A DNA stretch of 64,000 nt from Microcosmobacter sp040493455 (GCF_040493455.1 NZ_JANFDA010000005.1:248001-312000); one strand, 5' to 3'; shown: positions 42,800 to 51,718, numbered from the stretch's first letter. The notes: generated by a model not told the origin, from the letters alone. A program made the numbers and translations.

Positions 42800-43171
42800 C
42801 TATTCGGACTCATCGTAAAAATCATCGATGTCCCTACGGTCTTTTTTGGTAGGTCTTCCAGTACCTTTTTTTCGATAATAATCCTTAGAGTATTTTAGCA
42901 ATTCCAAGGCTTCAAAGGCTTCTTTTGGAGTCGTATCCGTACGATAAATGTCAACAAGTTTGGCACCAACTCTATTTTTTGGAATATCATTGATAGTAAA
43001 CTCATAATTTATTTGGTTTTTCCTTACCATAACCTTATCCATAGGATACACCTCTTTCCCTGGTTTTGTTACAGCATCATTAACACGTACCTGACCCTTT
43101 TTACAAGCCTCAGTAGCCATGTTTCTGGTTTTGAAATACCTTACACACCATAAAAACTTATCAACTCGCAT
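42800..43171 (-). CDS. S4-domain RNA-binding protein (Hsp15/HslR-like)
   Basis: A 123-residue protein with an N-terminal S4 domain (MRVDKFLWCVRYFKTRNMATEACKKGQVRVN) and a basic, Lys-rich C-terminal tail ending in acidic DIDDFYDESE. This matches HslR/Hsp15, which rescues stalled 50S subunits carrying nascent chains. The tail segment GTGRPTKKDRRD is typical of the family. The role in this organism is inferred from homology. It is probably transcribed with the phosphoribosyltransferase gene. Confidence 0.87.
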   Translation of the reverse strand: MRVDKFLWCVRYFKTRNMATEACKKGQVRVNDAVTKPGKEVYPMDKVMVRKNQINYEFTINDIPKNRVGAKLVDIYRTDTTPKEAFEALELLKYSKDYYRKKGTGRPTKKDRRDIDDFYDESE

Positions 43172-43305
43172 ATAGATTTGCTAAAAACAACGTTAATGTA
43201 GTTGCGCAAAAGTATTATAAAATTGTATCTTGCGCATTCAAAAATAAGCAATAATGAATTGGGTTGTTTCTGTGGTTTGAAGTAGCCTGTATTAAACAAA
43301 ACACT

Positions 43306-44280
43306 ATGTACTTAAAAAAATATGTCCCAGTTGTTTTAGGGTTGTTACTAGTTGTGGCTTCTTGTCAACCAGATGATGGAAACTTTCAAGTAGCTCCAGA
43401 ACGTGACAGAACTGAGCAACAAGTCGTTGATAATGATTCGTTACTAGGATACTTTGAGACGCATTACTATAATGCTTCTACTTTTGATGGCTCTACAGAT
43501 TTCACTATAGATGATATTGTGATTACGGAGTTGCCAAAAGACGATGATGGGAACTATTTGCCATTACCAGATCCAGACAACAATCGTCTGCTAATAGACG
43601 AGCTAAATGATGTGAACGGCATATTGAAAGCCTACAACACTGTACTTCTCGATATTGATTATGTATACTACGTTATGAAGATCAATCAAGGAGGCGGAGA
43701 AGGTAGTCCAAGTTTTGCTGATGATATTAGAGTTAGATACTCCGGAAATTTACAAGATGCTTCAGTATTCGATAGTGCAGTAACTCCAGTGGATTTCGAT
43801 TTAGTGAATCTTGTGCCTGGATGGAGCAGAGTATTGCCGGATTTTAATGAAGCATTCGATTTTTCTACCGTTGGTGGAGATGTAACTTACACTGATTATG
43901 GTTTAGGAGTAATGTTCTTGCCATCAGGATTAGGGTACTTTAGTTCATCTCAACTTGGTGTGCCTGTGTATTCAAATCTCATTTTTAAGTTTGAATTGCT
44001 TCAGACTGAAGAAAATGATCATGACGGCGATGGTATTCCTTCATACAAAGAAGATTTTGATGGTGAAGGCATCACAGGAAGTGATATGAATGTATTCAAC
44101 GATGATACAGATAATGATGCAACTCCAAACTTCTTAGATGTTGATGACGATGGTGACGGTGTATTAACCATTAACGAAGATGCTGATGGTGATGGAGACC
44201 CAACTAATGATATAGGCGTTAACGGAATTCCAAGATATTTAGACCCTGAAGAAACAGAATCTTTTGAAGAAGAAGATTAA
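43306..44280 (+). CDS. FKBP-type peptidylprolyl isomerase lipoprotein with acidic Ca-binding tail
   Basis: A 324-residue lipoprotein; I chose the ATG at 43306 (MYLKKYVPVVLG), giving a lipobox VVASC with Cys21. An earlier frame start at 43264 would spoil the signal peptide. The FKBP domain covers about 140-240 (DIRVRYSGNL, DASVFDSAV, PGWSRVLPDFN, YFSSSQLGVP, LIFKFELLQ). The tail (about 245-324) has repeated DxDxDG motifs (DHDGDGIPSYKED, DVDDDGDGV, DADGDGDP) like thrombospondin type 3 repeats, which bind calcium. It is probably a surface folding factor. It ends at a strong terminator. Confidence 0.84.
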   Translation: MYLKKYVPVVLGLLLVVASCQPDDGNFQVAPERDRTEQQVVDNDSLLGYFETHYYNASTFDGSTDFTIDDIVITELPKDDDGNYLPLPDPDNNRLLIDELNDVNGILKAYNTVLLDIDYVYYVMKINQGGGEGSPSFADDIRVRYSGNLQDASVFDSAVTPVDFDLVNLVPGWSRVLPDFNEAFDFSTVGGDVTYTDYGLGVMFLPSGLGYFSSSQLGVPVYSNLIFKFELLQTEENDHDGDGIPSYKEDFDGEGITGSDMNVFNDDTDNDATPNFLDVDDDGDGVLTINEDADGDGDPTNDIGVNGIPRYLDPEETESFEEED

Positions 44281-44281
44281 T

Positions 44282-44331
44282 AAAAAAAGCCGCCGCACTT
44301 CGACTACGCTCAGTGACCGGCGGCTTTTTTT
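44282..44331. terminator. Terminator carrying a dispersed repeat in its loop
   Basis: Perfect 14-base arms AAAAAAAGCCGCCG (44282-44295) and CGGCGGCTTTTTTT (44318-44331). The 22-base loop (44296-44317, CACTTCGACTACGCTCAGTG plus AC) matches the repeat at 6770-6791 at 20 of 22 positions. It lies between convergent genes. Confidence 0.9.
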
Positions 44332-44336
44332 ATGCA

Positions 44337-44921
44337 TTATATTTTAACTGATAAGCTTAAGATTAGTTGATCTGGCCTTGTATCTAATCTACTTATATCA
44401 ATTCCATTATTATTCAGGAAATTCGCTTCATTATCGCTGAAGCCTCTTTCATAGCGTAGGTCTAAACCTATCTTGTTGAGTTCTAATCCAATTCCGAAGT
44501 TGAGACCGACAGTGAAGTCGTTGTCAATATTACTAACGTTAATACTCCCAAAATCAGAATCTAGGATGTATTGCAACGAAGGTCCTCCAAAGACATTTAC
44601 AGGGCCTAGAACTCTAACACCTATAAGCAATGGAAGGTCTAGTTTCTTCATGTCAAAGTCACTATCGCTATAGTCACTTTTAGTAGCCGTATACATTAGT
44701 TCAGGTCTAAAGAAAAGTTTATCACCTAACTTTCCAAAGACTCCAATATGATATCCAATATTTCTATCCGGATTTTCGGCATTGTCGCCAATAGATGCAA
44801 AGTAATCACCATTGGCGTTGTAGTTCAATCCACCTTTGATACCAAAACCACTTCCGTTTTGGGCAATGACTGTGAAACAAAATGACATCAGCAAAAAAGC
44901 TGATAAAGCTAATTTTTTCAT
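44337..44921 (-). CDS. Outer-membrane beta-barrel protein (porin-like)
   Basis: A 194-residue outer-membrane protein. The signal peptide is about residues 1-20 (ending TVIAQ). It starts with GSGFGIKGGLNYNANGDY, the common opening of the OMP_b-brl family, and has alternating strands (FFRPELMYTA, PVNVFGGPSLQYILD, VGLNFGIGLELNKIGLDLRYERG). It ends with a hydrophobic-aromatic strand LILSLSVKI as needed for BAM insertion. Eight strands are likely. The function is unknown. It is convergent to the FKBP gene across the terminator and in the same direction as the transketolase genes. Confidence 0.84.
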   Translation of the reverse strand: MKKLALSAFLLMSFCFTVIAQNGSGFGIKGGLNYNANGDYFASIGDNAENPDRNIGYHIGVFGKLGDKLFFRPELMYTATKSDYSDSDFDMKKLDLPLLIGVRVLGPVNVFGGPSLQYILDSDFGSINVSNIDNDFTVGLNFGIGLELNKIGLDLRYERGFSDNEANFLNNNGIDISRLDTRPDQLILSLSVKI

Positions 44922-44974
44922 AATATTCGTTTTAAGATTTGATATCTAGTATCAAAAACGCTGCCAAACGAATA

Positions 44975-45928
44975 TTATTTTCGGTTCATCACTGTTTCTG
45001 AGGCTTTTACGATTGCATCTGCATTAAGACCATACTTGTCCATTAGCTGTGCAGGAGTACCAGATTCACCAAAAGTATCTTGTGTTGCAACAAATTCTTG
45101 AGGTGTAGGTTTATGTAAAGCAAGAACACGAGCTACACTTTCTCCCAAACCTCCGAGATAGTTGTGCTCTTCGCATGTTACAATGCATCCTGTTTTTGCT
45201 ACAGAATCTAAAATCGCTTTATCGTCTAAAGGTTTGATCGTATGAATATTGATTACATCAGCAGAGATGCCTTTATCATGTAAAGTTTTAGCAGCTTCCA
45301 GAGCTTCCCAAACAAGATGACCAGTAGCTACTATTGTAACATCATTTCCTTCTTGCAACTGAACAGCTTTCCCAATTTCAAAAGTTTGATCTTCTGGAGT
45401 GAAGTTAGCAACTTTTGGACGTCCAAATCTAAGATATACAGGACCGTGATGTTCTGCAATAGCCAATGTCGCCGCTTTGGTTTGATTGAAATCACAAGTA
45501 TTAATAACCGTCATTCCTGGTAGCATTTTCATAAGACCAATATCTTCCAGAATTTGATGCGTTGCACCATCTTCTCCAAGCGTAACACCAGCATGAGAAG
45601 CACATATTTTTACATTCTTATGAGAATAAGCAACACTTTGCCTTATTTGGTCATAAACGCGACCAGTAGAGAAGTTTGCAAAAGTACCTGTGAACGGAAT
45701 CTTTCCACCTATAGTCATTCCGGCAGCCATACCTATCATATTGGCTTCAGCAATACCTACCTGAAAGAATCGTTCTGGGTGGTTAGCCTTGAACTCATCC
45801 ATTTTTAAAGAACCAGTAAGGTCTGCACAAAGCGCTACGACATCTTCATTGGTTTTTCCTAGTTCAGTTAATCCAGCTCCAAAACCAGAGCGTGTATCTT
45901 TATTTCCTGTGTTGGTGTACGTTTTCAT
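44975..45928 (-). CDS. Transketolase, C-terminal subunit
   Basis: The 317-residue second half of a split thiamin-diphosphate transketolase. It carries the pyrimidine-binding domain (GLTELGKTNEDVVALCADLTGS, EANMIGMAAGMTIGGKIPFTGTFANF) with the catalytic Glu in EANM, and the C-terminal domain (VTIVATGHLVWEAL, TCEEHNYLGGLGE). It works with the N-terminal subunit encoded at 46622-47467 in the pentose phosphate pathway. Unusually, the two halves are separated by an exported-protein gene. Its start codon overlaps that gene's stop in an ATGA. Confidence 0.92.
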   Translation of the reverse strand: MKTYTNTGNKDTRSGFGAGLTELGKTNEDVVALCADLTGSLKMDEFKANHPERFFQVGIAEANMIGMAAGMTIGGKIPFTGTFANFSTGRVYDQIRQSVAYSHKNVKICASHAGVTLGEDGATHQILEDIGLMKMLPGMTVINTCDFNQTKAATLAIAEHHGPVYLRFGRPKVANFTPEDQTFEIGKAVQLQEGNDVTIVATGHLVWEALEAAKTLHDKGISADVINIHTIKPLDDKAILDSVAKTGCIVTCEEHNYLGGLGESVARVLALHKPTPQEFVATQDTFGESGTPAQLMDKYGLNADAIVKASETVMNRK

Positions 45929-46620
45929 TCTTTTATTTGGAAACTGTGGTTAATGATAATTTGTTTTGGCTTGATATTTATTTTATGAGCTTCAATTAAA
46001 GTTTCACCTTCAATCAATACTTTCAAGATTAAACCATTTGGGATATTAAAAGTGAATGCACTATCATCAGTTGAATTATTAAGCAATAAATCAATAAATT
46101 TTATTAGAATAGCATTGTTATCACATTCTAGACTCTCATCCATTAAAATTGTCAATGGTTGGTCTGGTTCAGTATCAGGGAATAAATTATAAGCACTGAG
46201 ATCTCTTCCTAGTAATTTTTCCTTTAGGTCAATTGGCTCAGTAATAAGATTTAGTTTTTCACTACTATTGCCTCTGCTAGGGAGGATAGATTTGACATCA
46301 AAATCAATATAAATCCTATTTTCCTCCTCATTTACAAGCATAATCAATCGACCATTTTCAGAGCTGTATATAAGGTTGGTATTCGCGCTATCTTCATTAT
46401 CATTAAAAAAGAAACCTGCGCTAAAATCTTTTCCTATAACATTTGAGTTCGTCCACAAATACTTACCTTTTTTATTAAACCCAATAGTTATGGTATCAAC
46501 ATTCTTTTTTCTTTTTTGATGAATGATATAATCAACAGTATAATCGATGTCGATAATTTTCTCTTGAGAAAAACTAATAAGAGTAAAAAAACCTAAAGCA
46601 ATAAGTATAGCTTTCTTCAT
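45925..46620 (-). CDS. Exported protein inserted between transketolase halves
   Basis: A 231-residue protein with a signal peptide (about 1-18, MKKAILIALGFFTLISFS) and no lipobox. The mature part is beta-like (KIIDIDYTVDYIIHQ, RIYIDFDVKSILP, AFTFNIPNGLILKVLIEGETL) with one Cys. I do not recognise a family. It begins 1 base after the transketolase N-subunit stop, and its stop overlaps the C-subunit start by 4 bases, so all three are co-translated. One sampled 60-base line (46081) has 15 G+C against 22 in a transketolase line (47041), hinting at later insertion. Periplasmic location is predicted; function unknown. Confidence 0.72.
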   Translation of the reverse strand: MKKAILIALGFFTLISFSQEKIIDIDYTVDYIIHQKRKKNVDTITIGFNKKGKYLWTNSNVIGKDFSAGFFFNDNEDSANTNLIYSSENGRLIMLVNEEENRIYIDFDVKSILPSRGNSSEKLNLITEPIDLKEKLLGRDLSAYNLFPDTEPDQPLTILMDESLECDNNAILIKFIDLLLNNSTDDSAFTFNIPNGLILKVLIEGETLIEAHKINIKPKQIIINHSFQIKE

Positions 46621-46621
46621 C

Positions 46622-47467
46622 TTAATAATCGCCTATGGTTACAGGGTTTTGATTCAATCCGATTTCTAATTGTTCATCATTAGGAGCTTTGCCATGCCAT
46701 GCATGAGTATGCATCATAAAGTCAACACCATTACCCATAACTGTTTTTAATAGAACGCATACAGGTTTTCCTTGTCCAGTTTTCGATTTGGCTTCAGCCA
46801 TTCCAGATAAAATGGCATCGATAGAGTTTCCTGCGTCAATCTCAACAACTGTCCAGCCAAAAGCTTCAAACTTTTCTTTGACATTACCCATTGGTAAAAC
46901 ATCATCTGTTGAACCATCAATTTGCTGACCATTAAGATCTATAGTTGAGATGAGGTTGTCAACCTTATTACCAGCAGCATACATTATAGCTTCCCAGTTT
47001 TGTCCTTCTTGTAACTCACCATCACCATGTAAACTGTAAACTAAATGATTGTCATTGTTCAACTTTTTGGTTTCAGCTGCACCTATAGCTACAGACATAC
47101 CTTGACCAAGTGAGCCAGAGGCAATACGTACTCCAGGTAAACCTTCGTGAGTTGTTGGATGCCCTTGTAAACGCGAATCGATAAGTCTGAAGGTATTCAG
47201 TTCATCTACAGGAAAATATCCAGATCTGGCTAATACGCTATAATATACAGGAGAAATATGACCATTAGAGAGGAAGAAAATATCTTCGCCTACACCATCC
47301 ATTTCAAAACCATCTTTTCGATCCATGATTTCCTGAAACAGGGCAACAAAGAATTCGGCACAACCAAGAGAACCTCCTGGATGCCCTGAATTTACCTTAT
47401 GTACCATTCTTAAAATATCTCTTCTAACTTGGGTTGTTAGCGCTTCGAGTTGTTTGATATCTGACAT
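46622..47467 (-). CDS. Transketolase, N-terminal subunit
   Basis: The 281-residue first half of a split transketolase, binding the diphosphate part of thiamin diphosphate and Mg. Motifs: MVHKVNSGHPGGSLGCAEFF (substrate His), RIASGSLGQGMSVAIGAAE, and the cofactor site YSLHGDGELQEGQNWEA with the ISTIDLNGQQIDG segment. It belongs to the operon with its C-terminal subunit, with the exported protein gene between them. A good promoter lies 27 bases upstream of its ATG. Confidence 0.93.
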   Translation of the reverse strand: MSDIKQLEALTTQVRRDILRMVHKVNSGHPGGSLGCAEFFVALFQEIMDRKDGFEMDGVGEDIFFLSNGHISPVYYSVLARSGYFPVDELNTFRLIDSRLQGHPTTHEGLPGVRIASGSLGQGMSVAIGAAETKKLNNDNHLVYSLHGDGELQEGQNWEAIMYAAGNKVDNLISTIDLNGQQIDGSTDDVLPMGNVKEKFEAFGWTVVEIDAGNSIDAILSGMAEAKSKTGQGKPVCVLLKTVMGNGVDFMMHTHAWHGKAPNDEQLEIGLNQNPVTIGDY

Positions 47468-47493
47468 TATGTTGAGCTATAATTTTAAAGCCT

Positions 47494-47523
47494 CAAAAAT
47501 AGTTCTTTCTCTAGCGAGAACAA
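47494..47523 (-). promoter_or_regulatory. Promoter of the transketolase operon
   Basis: Minus strand TTG (plus 47521-47523), 19-base spacer, TATTTTTG (plus 47494-47501), 26 bases before the ATG of the N-terminal subunit. Confidence 0.72.
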
Positions 47524-47609
47524 AGGTTAGATTTTAGCACTTATTAACTAAAACAATAGATTTGCTAACAATTTTATTTATTATTAACTAAGTCTCTCCA
47601 TTAGTTAAT

Positions 47610-47617
47610 TATCTTTG
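47610..47617 (+). promoter_or_regulatory. -7 promoter element of tgt
   Basis: TATCTTTG fits TAnnTTTG, 20 bases before the ATG at 47638. No TTG is seen at -33. Confidence 0.55.
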
Positions 47618-47637
47618 CCATCGCATTGATTTTTTGC

Positions 47638-48768
47638 ATGAAATTCGATTTAAAAGTAAAAGACAAACAGACCAAGGCTAGAGCAGGTAAGATAACCACA
47701 GATCATGGGGTTATTGAAACTCCTATTTTTATGCCAGTTGGTACAGTAGCTTCGGTAAAAGGTGTTCACCAAAGAGAGTTAAAAAACGATATCAATCCAG
47801 ATATTATTTTGGGTAATACCTATCACTTGTATTTACGTCCACAGACTCCAATTTTGGAGCAAGCAGGAGGATTACACAAGTTTATGAATTGGGATAGAAA
47901 TATCCTTACAGATTCTGGAGGGTATCAGGTCTATTCACTTTCAGCAAATAGAAAGATAAAAGAGGAAGGCGTAAAATTCAAGTCGCATATCGATGGAAGT
48001 TATCATACGTTCACACCAGAAAACGTGATGGAAATTCAGCGAAGTATAGGAGCAGACATTATTATGGCTTTCGACGAATGCACACCCTATCCTTGTGATT
48101 ATAATTATGCGAAGCGCTCCATGCACATGACGCATCGTTGGCTAGACAGATGTATAAATCATTTAGAAAAAACACCACTTAAGTACGATTATAATCAGAC
48201 GTTATTTCCTATAGTTCAAGGGAGCACTTACAAAGACTTAAGAAAGCAATCAGCCGAATATATTGCCAATGTTGGAGCCGAAGGAAATGCTATTGGAGGA
48301 CTGTCAGTTGGTGAACCAGCAGAAGAAATGTATGCTATGACAGATGTGGTCTGCGAGATTTTACCAGAAGATAAACCGAGATATTTAATGGGTGTTGGGA
48401 CGCCAATTAATATATTAGAAAATATTGCGCTAGGTGTAGATATGTTCGATTGTGTGATGCCAACTAGAAATGCGAGAAACGGAATGCTGTTTACTGCTCA
48501 TGGAACCATCAATATAAAGAACAAGAAGTGGGCAGATGATTTTTCGCCTATAGACGAGATGGGAATAACTTTTGTAGATACTGAATATTCCAAGGCATAC
48601 TTAAAGCATTTGTTTTCCGTTAATGAATTGCTTGGAAAACAAATTGCTACGATTCACAATCTTGGGTTTTACCTTTGGTTAGTTAGAGAGGCTAGGAAAC
48701 ATATTATCGAAGGCGATTTTTCGACTTGGAAAACGATGATGGTCAATCAAATGAATAAACGATTATAA
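47638..48768 (+). CDS. tgt: tRNA-guanine transglycosylase (queuosine pathway)
   Basis: Exchanges guanine 34 of tRNAs with GUN anticodons for preQ1; 376 residues from the ATG at 47638. Signatures: TPIFMPVGTVASVKGV, LGNTYHLYLRP, LTDSGGYQVYSL (active-site Asp), MAFDECTPYP, GGLSVGEP, MGVGTPINILE and VDMFDCVMPTRNARNG with the catalytic Asp. The usual zinc-site cysteines (CxCxxC) are not evident near the C-terminus, where the sequence reads ADDFSPIDEMG. That replacement is seen in several Bacteroidota homologues as I recall. The LptF/G gene starts just after its stop. Confidence 0.93.
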   Translation: MKFDLKVKDKQTKARAGKITTDHGVIETPIFMPVGTVASVKGVHQRELKNDINPDIILGNTYHLYLRPQTPILEQAGGLHKFMNWDRNILTDSGGYQVYSLSANRKIKEEGVKFKSHIDGSYHTFTPENVMEIQRSIGADIIMAFDECTPYPCDYNYAKRSMHMTHRWLDRCINHLEKTPLKYDYNQTLFPIVQGSTYKDLRKQSAEYIANVGAEGNAIGGLSVGEPAEEMYAMTDVVCEILPEDKPRYLMGVGTPINILENIALGVDMFDCVMPTRNARNGMLFTAHGTINIKNKKWADDFSPIDEMGITFVDTEYSKAYLKHLFSVNELLGKQIATIHNLGFYLWLVREARKHIIEGDFSTWKTMMVNQMNKRL

Positions 48769-48769
48769 T

Positions 48770-49846
48770 TTGAAGATATTAGACTGGTACATATTAAAGC
48801 GTTATCTCTTTACATTTTTGGCCATGCTATTGTTGTTCATTCCAATAATGATTACAGTAAATTTGGCAGAAAAGATTGGAAAGATTCTTGAAAAAGAAGT
48901 GCCTTTTTTAGAAGTTGCTGAGTACTATCTAAATTTCACGATTTATTTTGCTAACCTACTGTTTCCTATTTTCTTATTTCTATCGGTTATTTGGTTTACC
49001 TCCAAGCTAGCTAACAATACTGAGATTATTGCATTTTTGAGTTCTGGAGTGTCCTTCTCACGCTTTCTAAGACCTTATATAATTGGAGCTTCACTCGTTG
49101 CAGGATTTGCATTGTTCTTAGGGATGTATTTAGCGCCTATTGCTAGTGAAGGTTATAACAACTTTAGGTATACGCATTTAAAAGGAAGATCAAAACTGGT
49201 ACAGACTAAAAATGTATATAGCCAGATAAATGACAATGAGTGTATCTATGTAAGCAGTTTTGATACCAAACGAAAAGTTGGACGAAATTTTTCATTAGAA
49301 CACTTTGAAGGCAATAAGCTGAAGTATAAGATTCTTGCTGACAATATAAAGTATGTCGAAAAGGACTCTTCGTATTTATTGACACGATATACCATGAGAA
49401 CTATTGGTGAAAATGGTGATATTATTGAAACCGAAAGACGAAAAGACACCTTGTTTGCTTTCGATATAGATAACCTGACTCCAGTATCTTATATCGCAGA
49501 AACAAAAACGTATGGAGAGTTATTAGACTTCATCGAACGCGAAAGAAAAAGCGGATCTTCTAATATAGGACGTTATGAAGTTGTAAAATACAAGCGTTGG
49601 AGTATCCCAGTTTCAGTATTTATATTGACCATTATAGGAGTTTCTGTATCCTCAATTAAACGTAGAGGCGGCATGGGAATCAATTTATTTTTCGGAATTT
49701 CCATAGCCTTAGTATATGTCTTCTTTGACAAGATTTTTGGAGTTATGGCAGAGCAGTCAGACTTCCCGCCACTAATTGCAGTTTGGTTTCCAAATGTGAT
49801 TTTTGGTATTTTAGCGGTATACTTACTGTATAATGCTAAACGATAA
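48770..49846 (+). CDS. LptF/LptG-family LPS export permease
   Basis: A 358-residue inner-membrane permease of the YjgP/YjgQ type that helps move LPS to the outer membrane with LptB. It starts at a TTG 2 bases after the tgt stop. The family start MKILDWYILKRYLFTFLAMLLLFIPI is clear. Three helices are near the N-terminus (about 12-32, 52-72, 98-120). A periplasmic beta-jellyroll region covers about 130-270. Three more helices end the protein (about 280-355, VSVFILTIIGVSVSS). The single copy here cannot be told apart as LptF or LptG. It overlaps the EamA gene by 14 bases. Confidence 0.87.
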   Translation: MKILDWYILKRYLFTFLAMLLLFIPIMITVNLAEKIGKILEKEVPFLEVAEYYLNFTIYFANLLFPIFLFLSVIWFTSKLANNTEIIAFLSSGVSFSRFLRPYIIGASLVAGFALFLGMYLAPIASEGYNNFRYTHLKGRSKLVQTKNVYSQINDNECIYVSSFDTKRKVGRNFSLEHFEGNKLKYKILADNIKYVEKDSSYLLTRYTMRTIGENGDIIETERRKDTLFAFDIDNLTPVSYIAETKTYGELLDFIERERKSGSSNIGRYEVVKYKRWSIPVSVFILTIIGVSVSSIKRRGGMGINLFFGISIALVYVFFDKIFGVMAEQSDFPPLIAVWFPNVIFGILAVYLLYNAKR

Positions 49847-50720
49847 GCTCAAGAATTACATTCATCTTCATTTTTTGGTTTTTATTGCTGGATTTACAGC
49901 AATCTTAGGTGAACTTATTTCTATTGGTTCAATCCCATTAGTGTGGTATCGTATGGCGATAGCTGGCGTTTTAATGTTGCTCTACATTAAAATCATTCGA
50001 TTAAAAATCAAAGTTGATAGAAAAACTCTCTGGCAATTTTTTGGTGCGGGAATCATCATAGCGCTTCACTGGATCACATTTTTCGAATCCATAAAGCAAG
50101 CAAACGTATCCATAGCATTGGCAATGTTTTCTACAGGAGCATTTTTTGCATCCTTTATAGAACCGCTAATTTTCAAAAGGAAAATACTTTGGTACGAAAT
50201 CTTTTTTGGATTAGTAGTGATACTCGGTGTGTTTTTAATTACGCAAAGCCAAATCAATTACTTGTACGGAATAATATTAGGAATCGCTTCAGCATTGTTC
50301 TCTACACTCTTTGCTGTGATAAACGGTAAGTTTATTTTAAAGCATAACGCAACGGTAATCTCCTTTTATGAATTCATAAGTGGTGTAGCCTTTATTAGCT
50401 TGTTTTTAGCATTTTCGGGCGAATTTTCCACAGACTTCTTTGTGCTGAGTAATAACGATTGGATTTATCTATTTCTTTTAGGCTCTATATGCACAGCATA
50501 TGCATTCATTGGCGCAGTATATGTCATGAAAGTTATTAGTCCTTATACAGTAATATTAAGCTATAATCTAGAGCCTATTTATGGAATTACGATGGCAATA
50601 CTATTGTTTCCAGAGAAGGAGACTATGAGCACACAGTTTTATTATGGAGCCGTTTTGGTAATTGGCGCAGTAATTTTAGATGGTATAATAAAGTATCGTA
50701 CCAAACAAAAAAATATGTAA
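49833..50720 (+). CDS. EamA-family (DMT) transporter
   Basis: A 295-residue inner-membrane protein with about ten helices in two repeats, as in the drug/metabolite transporter superfamily. The first repeat has GELISIGSIPLVWYRMAIAG and ALHWITFFESIKQANVSIALAMFSTGAFF; the second LFAVINGKFILKHNATVISFYEFISG and GSICTAYAFIGAVYVMKVISPYTVIL with NLEPIYGI. The substrate is unknown. It overlaps the LptF/G gene by 14 bases, so translation is coupled. It ends at the promoter of accA, whose -7 element overlaps its stop codon. Confidence 0.87.
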   Translation: MLNDKLKNYIHLHFLVFIAGFTAILGELISIGSIPLVWYRMAIAGVLMLLYIKIIRLKIKVDRKTLWQFFGAGIIIALHWITFFESIKQANVSIALAMFSTGAFFASFIEPLIFKRKILWYEIFFGLVVILGVFLITQSQINYLYGIILGIASALFSTLFAVINGKFILKHNATVISFYEFISGVAFISLFLAFSGEFSTDFFVLSNNDWIYLFLLGSICTAYAFIGAVYVMKVISPYTVILSYNLEPIYGITMAILLFPEKETMSTQFYYGAVLVIGAVILDGIIKYRTKQKNM

Positions 50721-50725
50721 TTTTG
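50718..50725 (+). promoter_or_regulatory. -7 promoter element of accA
   Basis: TAATTTTG fits TAnnTTTG and begins at the EamA stop codon, 39 bases before the accA ATG. Confidence 0.5.
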
Positions 50726-50764
50726 TACGCTAACTAACTAAGAAAAAAACAAACTTCTTTTTCT

Positions 50765-51718
50765 ATGGAATATTTAGAATTTGAACTTCCCATTAAAGAA
50801 CTACAAGAACAACTTGAGAAGTGTCAGTTGATAGGTGAGGAGAGTGATGTAGATGTTACTGAAACCTGCAAACAGATTGAAAAAAAATTAGCTGAGACTA
50901 AAAAAGACATATACAAGAATCTTACAGCTTGGCAACGTGTACAGTTGTCTAGACATCCAAACAGACCTTATACCTTAGACCATATTAATGCATTGTGCGG
51001 CGATTCATTTTTAGAACTACATGGTGATAGAAATGTAAAAGATGACAAGGCTATGATTGGTGGATTAGGTAAAATAGGCGATCAGTCGTTTATGTTTATA
51101 GGTCAACAAAAAGGATACAATACCAAAACCCGTCAATACAGAAACTTCGGGATGTCTAATCCAGAAGGATATCGCAAAGCTTTGCGTTTAATGAAATCTG
51201 CTGAAAAGTTTGGTATTCCTGTAGTTACGCTTATAGATACTCCAGGTGCATACCCAGGTTTAGAAGCAGAAGAGCGTGGACAAGGAGAGGCTATTGCACG
51301 CAATATTTTAGAAATGACTCGTCTTAAAGTGCCTATCATTACTATTATTATAGGTGAAGGTGCTTCAGGTGGAGCTTTAGGTATTGGTGTAGGAGATCGT
51401 GTATTGATGTTAGAAAATACATGGTATTCAGTAATTTCTCCAGAATCGTGCTCATCCATACTTTGGAGAAGTTGGGAATATAAAGAACAAGCTGCTGAAG
51501 CCTTGAAGCTTACAGCCAAAGATATGAAGCGTCTAAAATTGGTTGATGAAATCATCAAAGAACCATTAGGAGGCGCACATTCCGACAGAGAAAAAACCTT
51601 CCTTGCAGTTAGAGATGCTATCGTGAAGCATTTTGATGATCTTAAGAACTTATCACCAAAAGAACTTGTGGATCAGCGCATGGAAAAATATAATGATATG
51701 GGAGTCTACAAAGGCTAA
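50765..51718 (+). CDS. accA: Acetyl-CoA carboxylase carboxyltransferase subunit alpha
   Basis: Transfers carboxyl from biotin to acetyl-CoA to form malonyl-CoA, with AccD, for fatty-acid synthesis; 317 residues. Family blocks are LEFELPIKELQEQLE at the start, LTAWQRVQLSRHPNRPYTLD, the LHGDR segment, MFIGQQKGYNTKTR, VTLIDTPGAYPGLEAEERGQGEAIARN and the oxyanion glycine stretch GEGASGGALGIGVGD. It has its own promoter and terminator. accD and the biotin subunits are not in the window. Cytoplasmic. Confidence 0.95.
   Translation: MEYLEFELPIKELQEQLEKCQLIGEESDVDVTETCKQIEKKLAETKKDIYKNLTAWQRVQLSRHPNRPYTLDHINALCGDSFLELHGDRNVKDDKAMIGGLGKIGDQSFMFIGQQKGYNTKTRQYRNFGMSNPEGYRKALRLMKSAEKFGIPVVTLIDTPGAYPGLEAEERGQGEAIARNILEMTRLKVPIITIIIGEGASGGALGIGVGDRVLMLENTWYSVISPESCSSILWRSWEYKEQAAEALKLTAKDMKRLKLVDEIIKEPLGGAHSDREKTFLAVRDAIVKHFDDLKNLSPKELVDQRMEKYNDMGVYKG

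Noticed and set aside
47638..48768. tgt as a pseudogene because the zinc-site cysteines are not evident
   Set aside because: The frame is intact, the catalytic motifs are present and the length is normal; loss of the zinc site is tolerated in some homologues as I recall.
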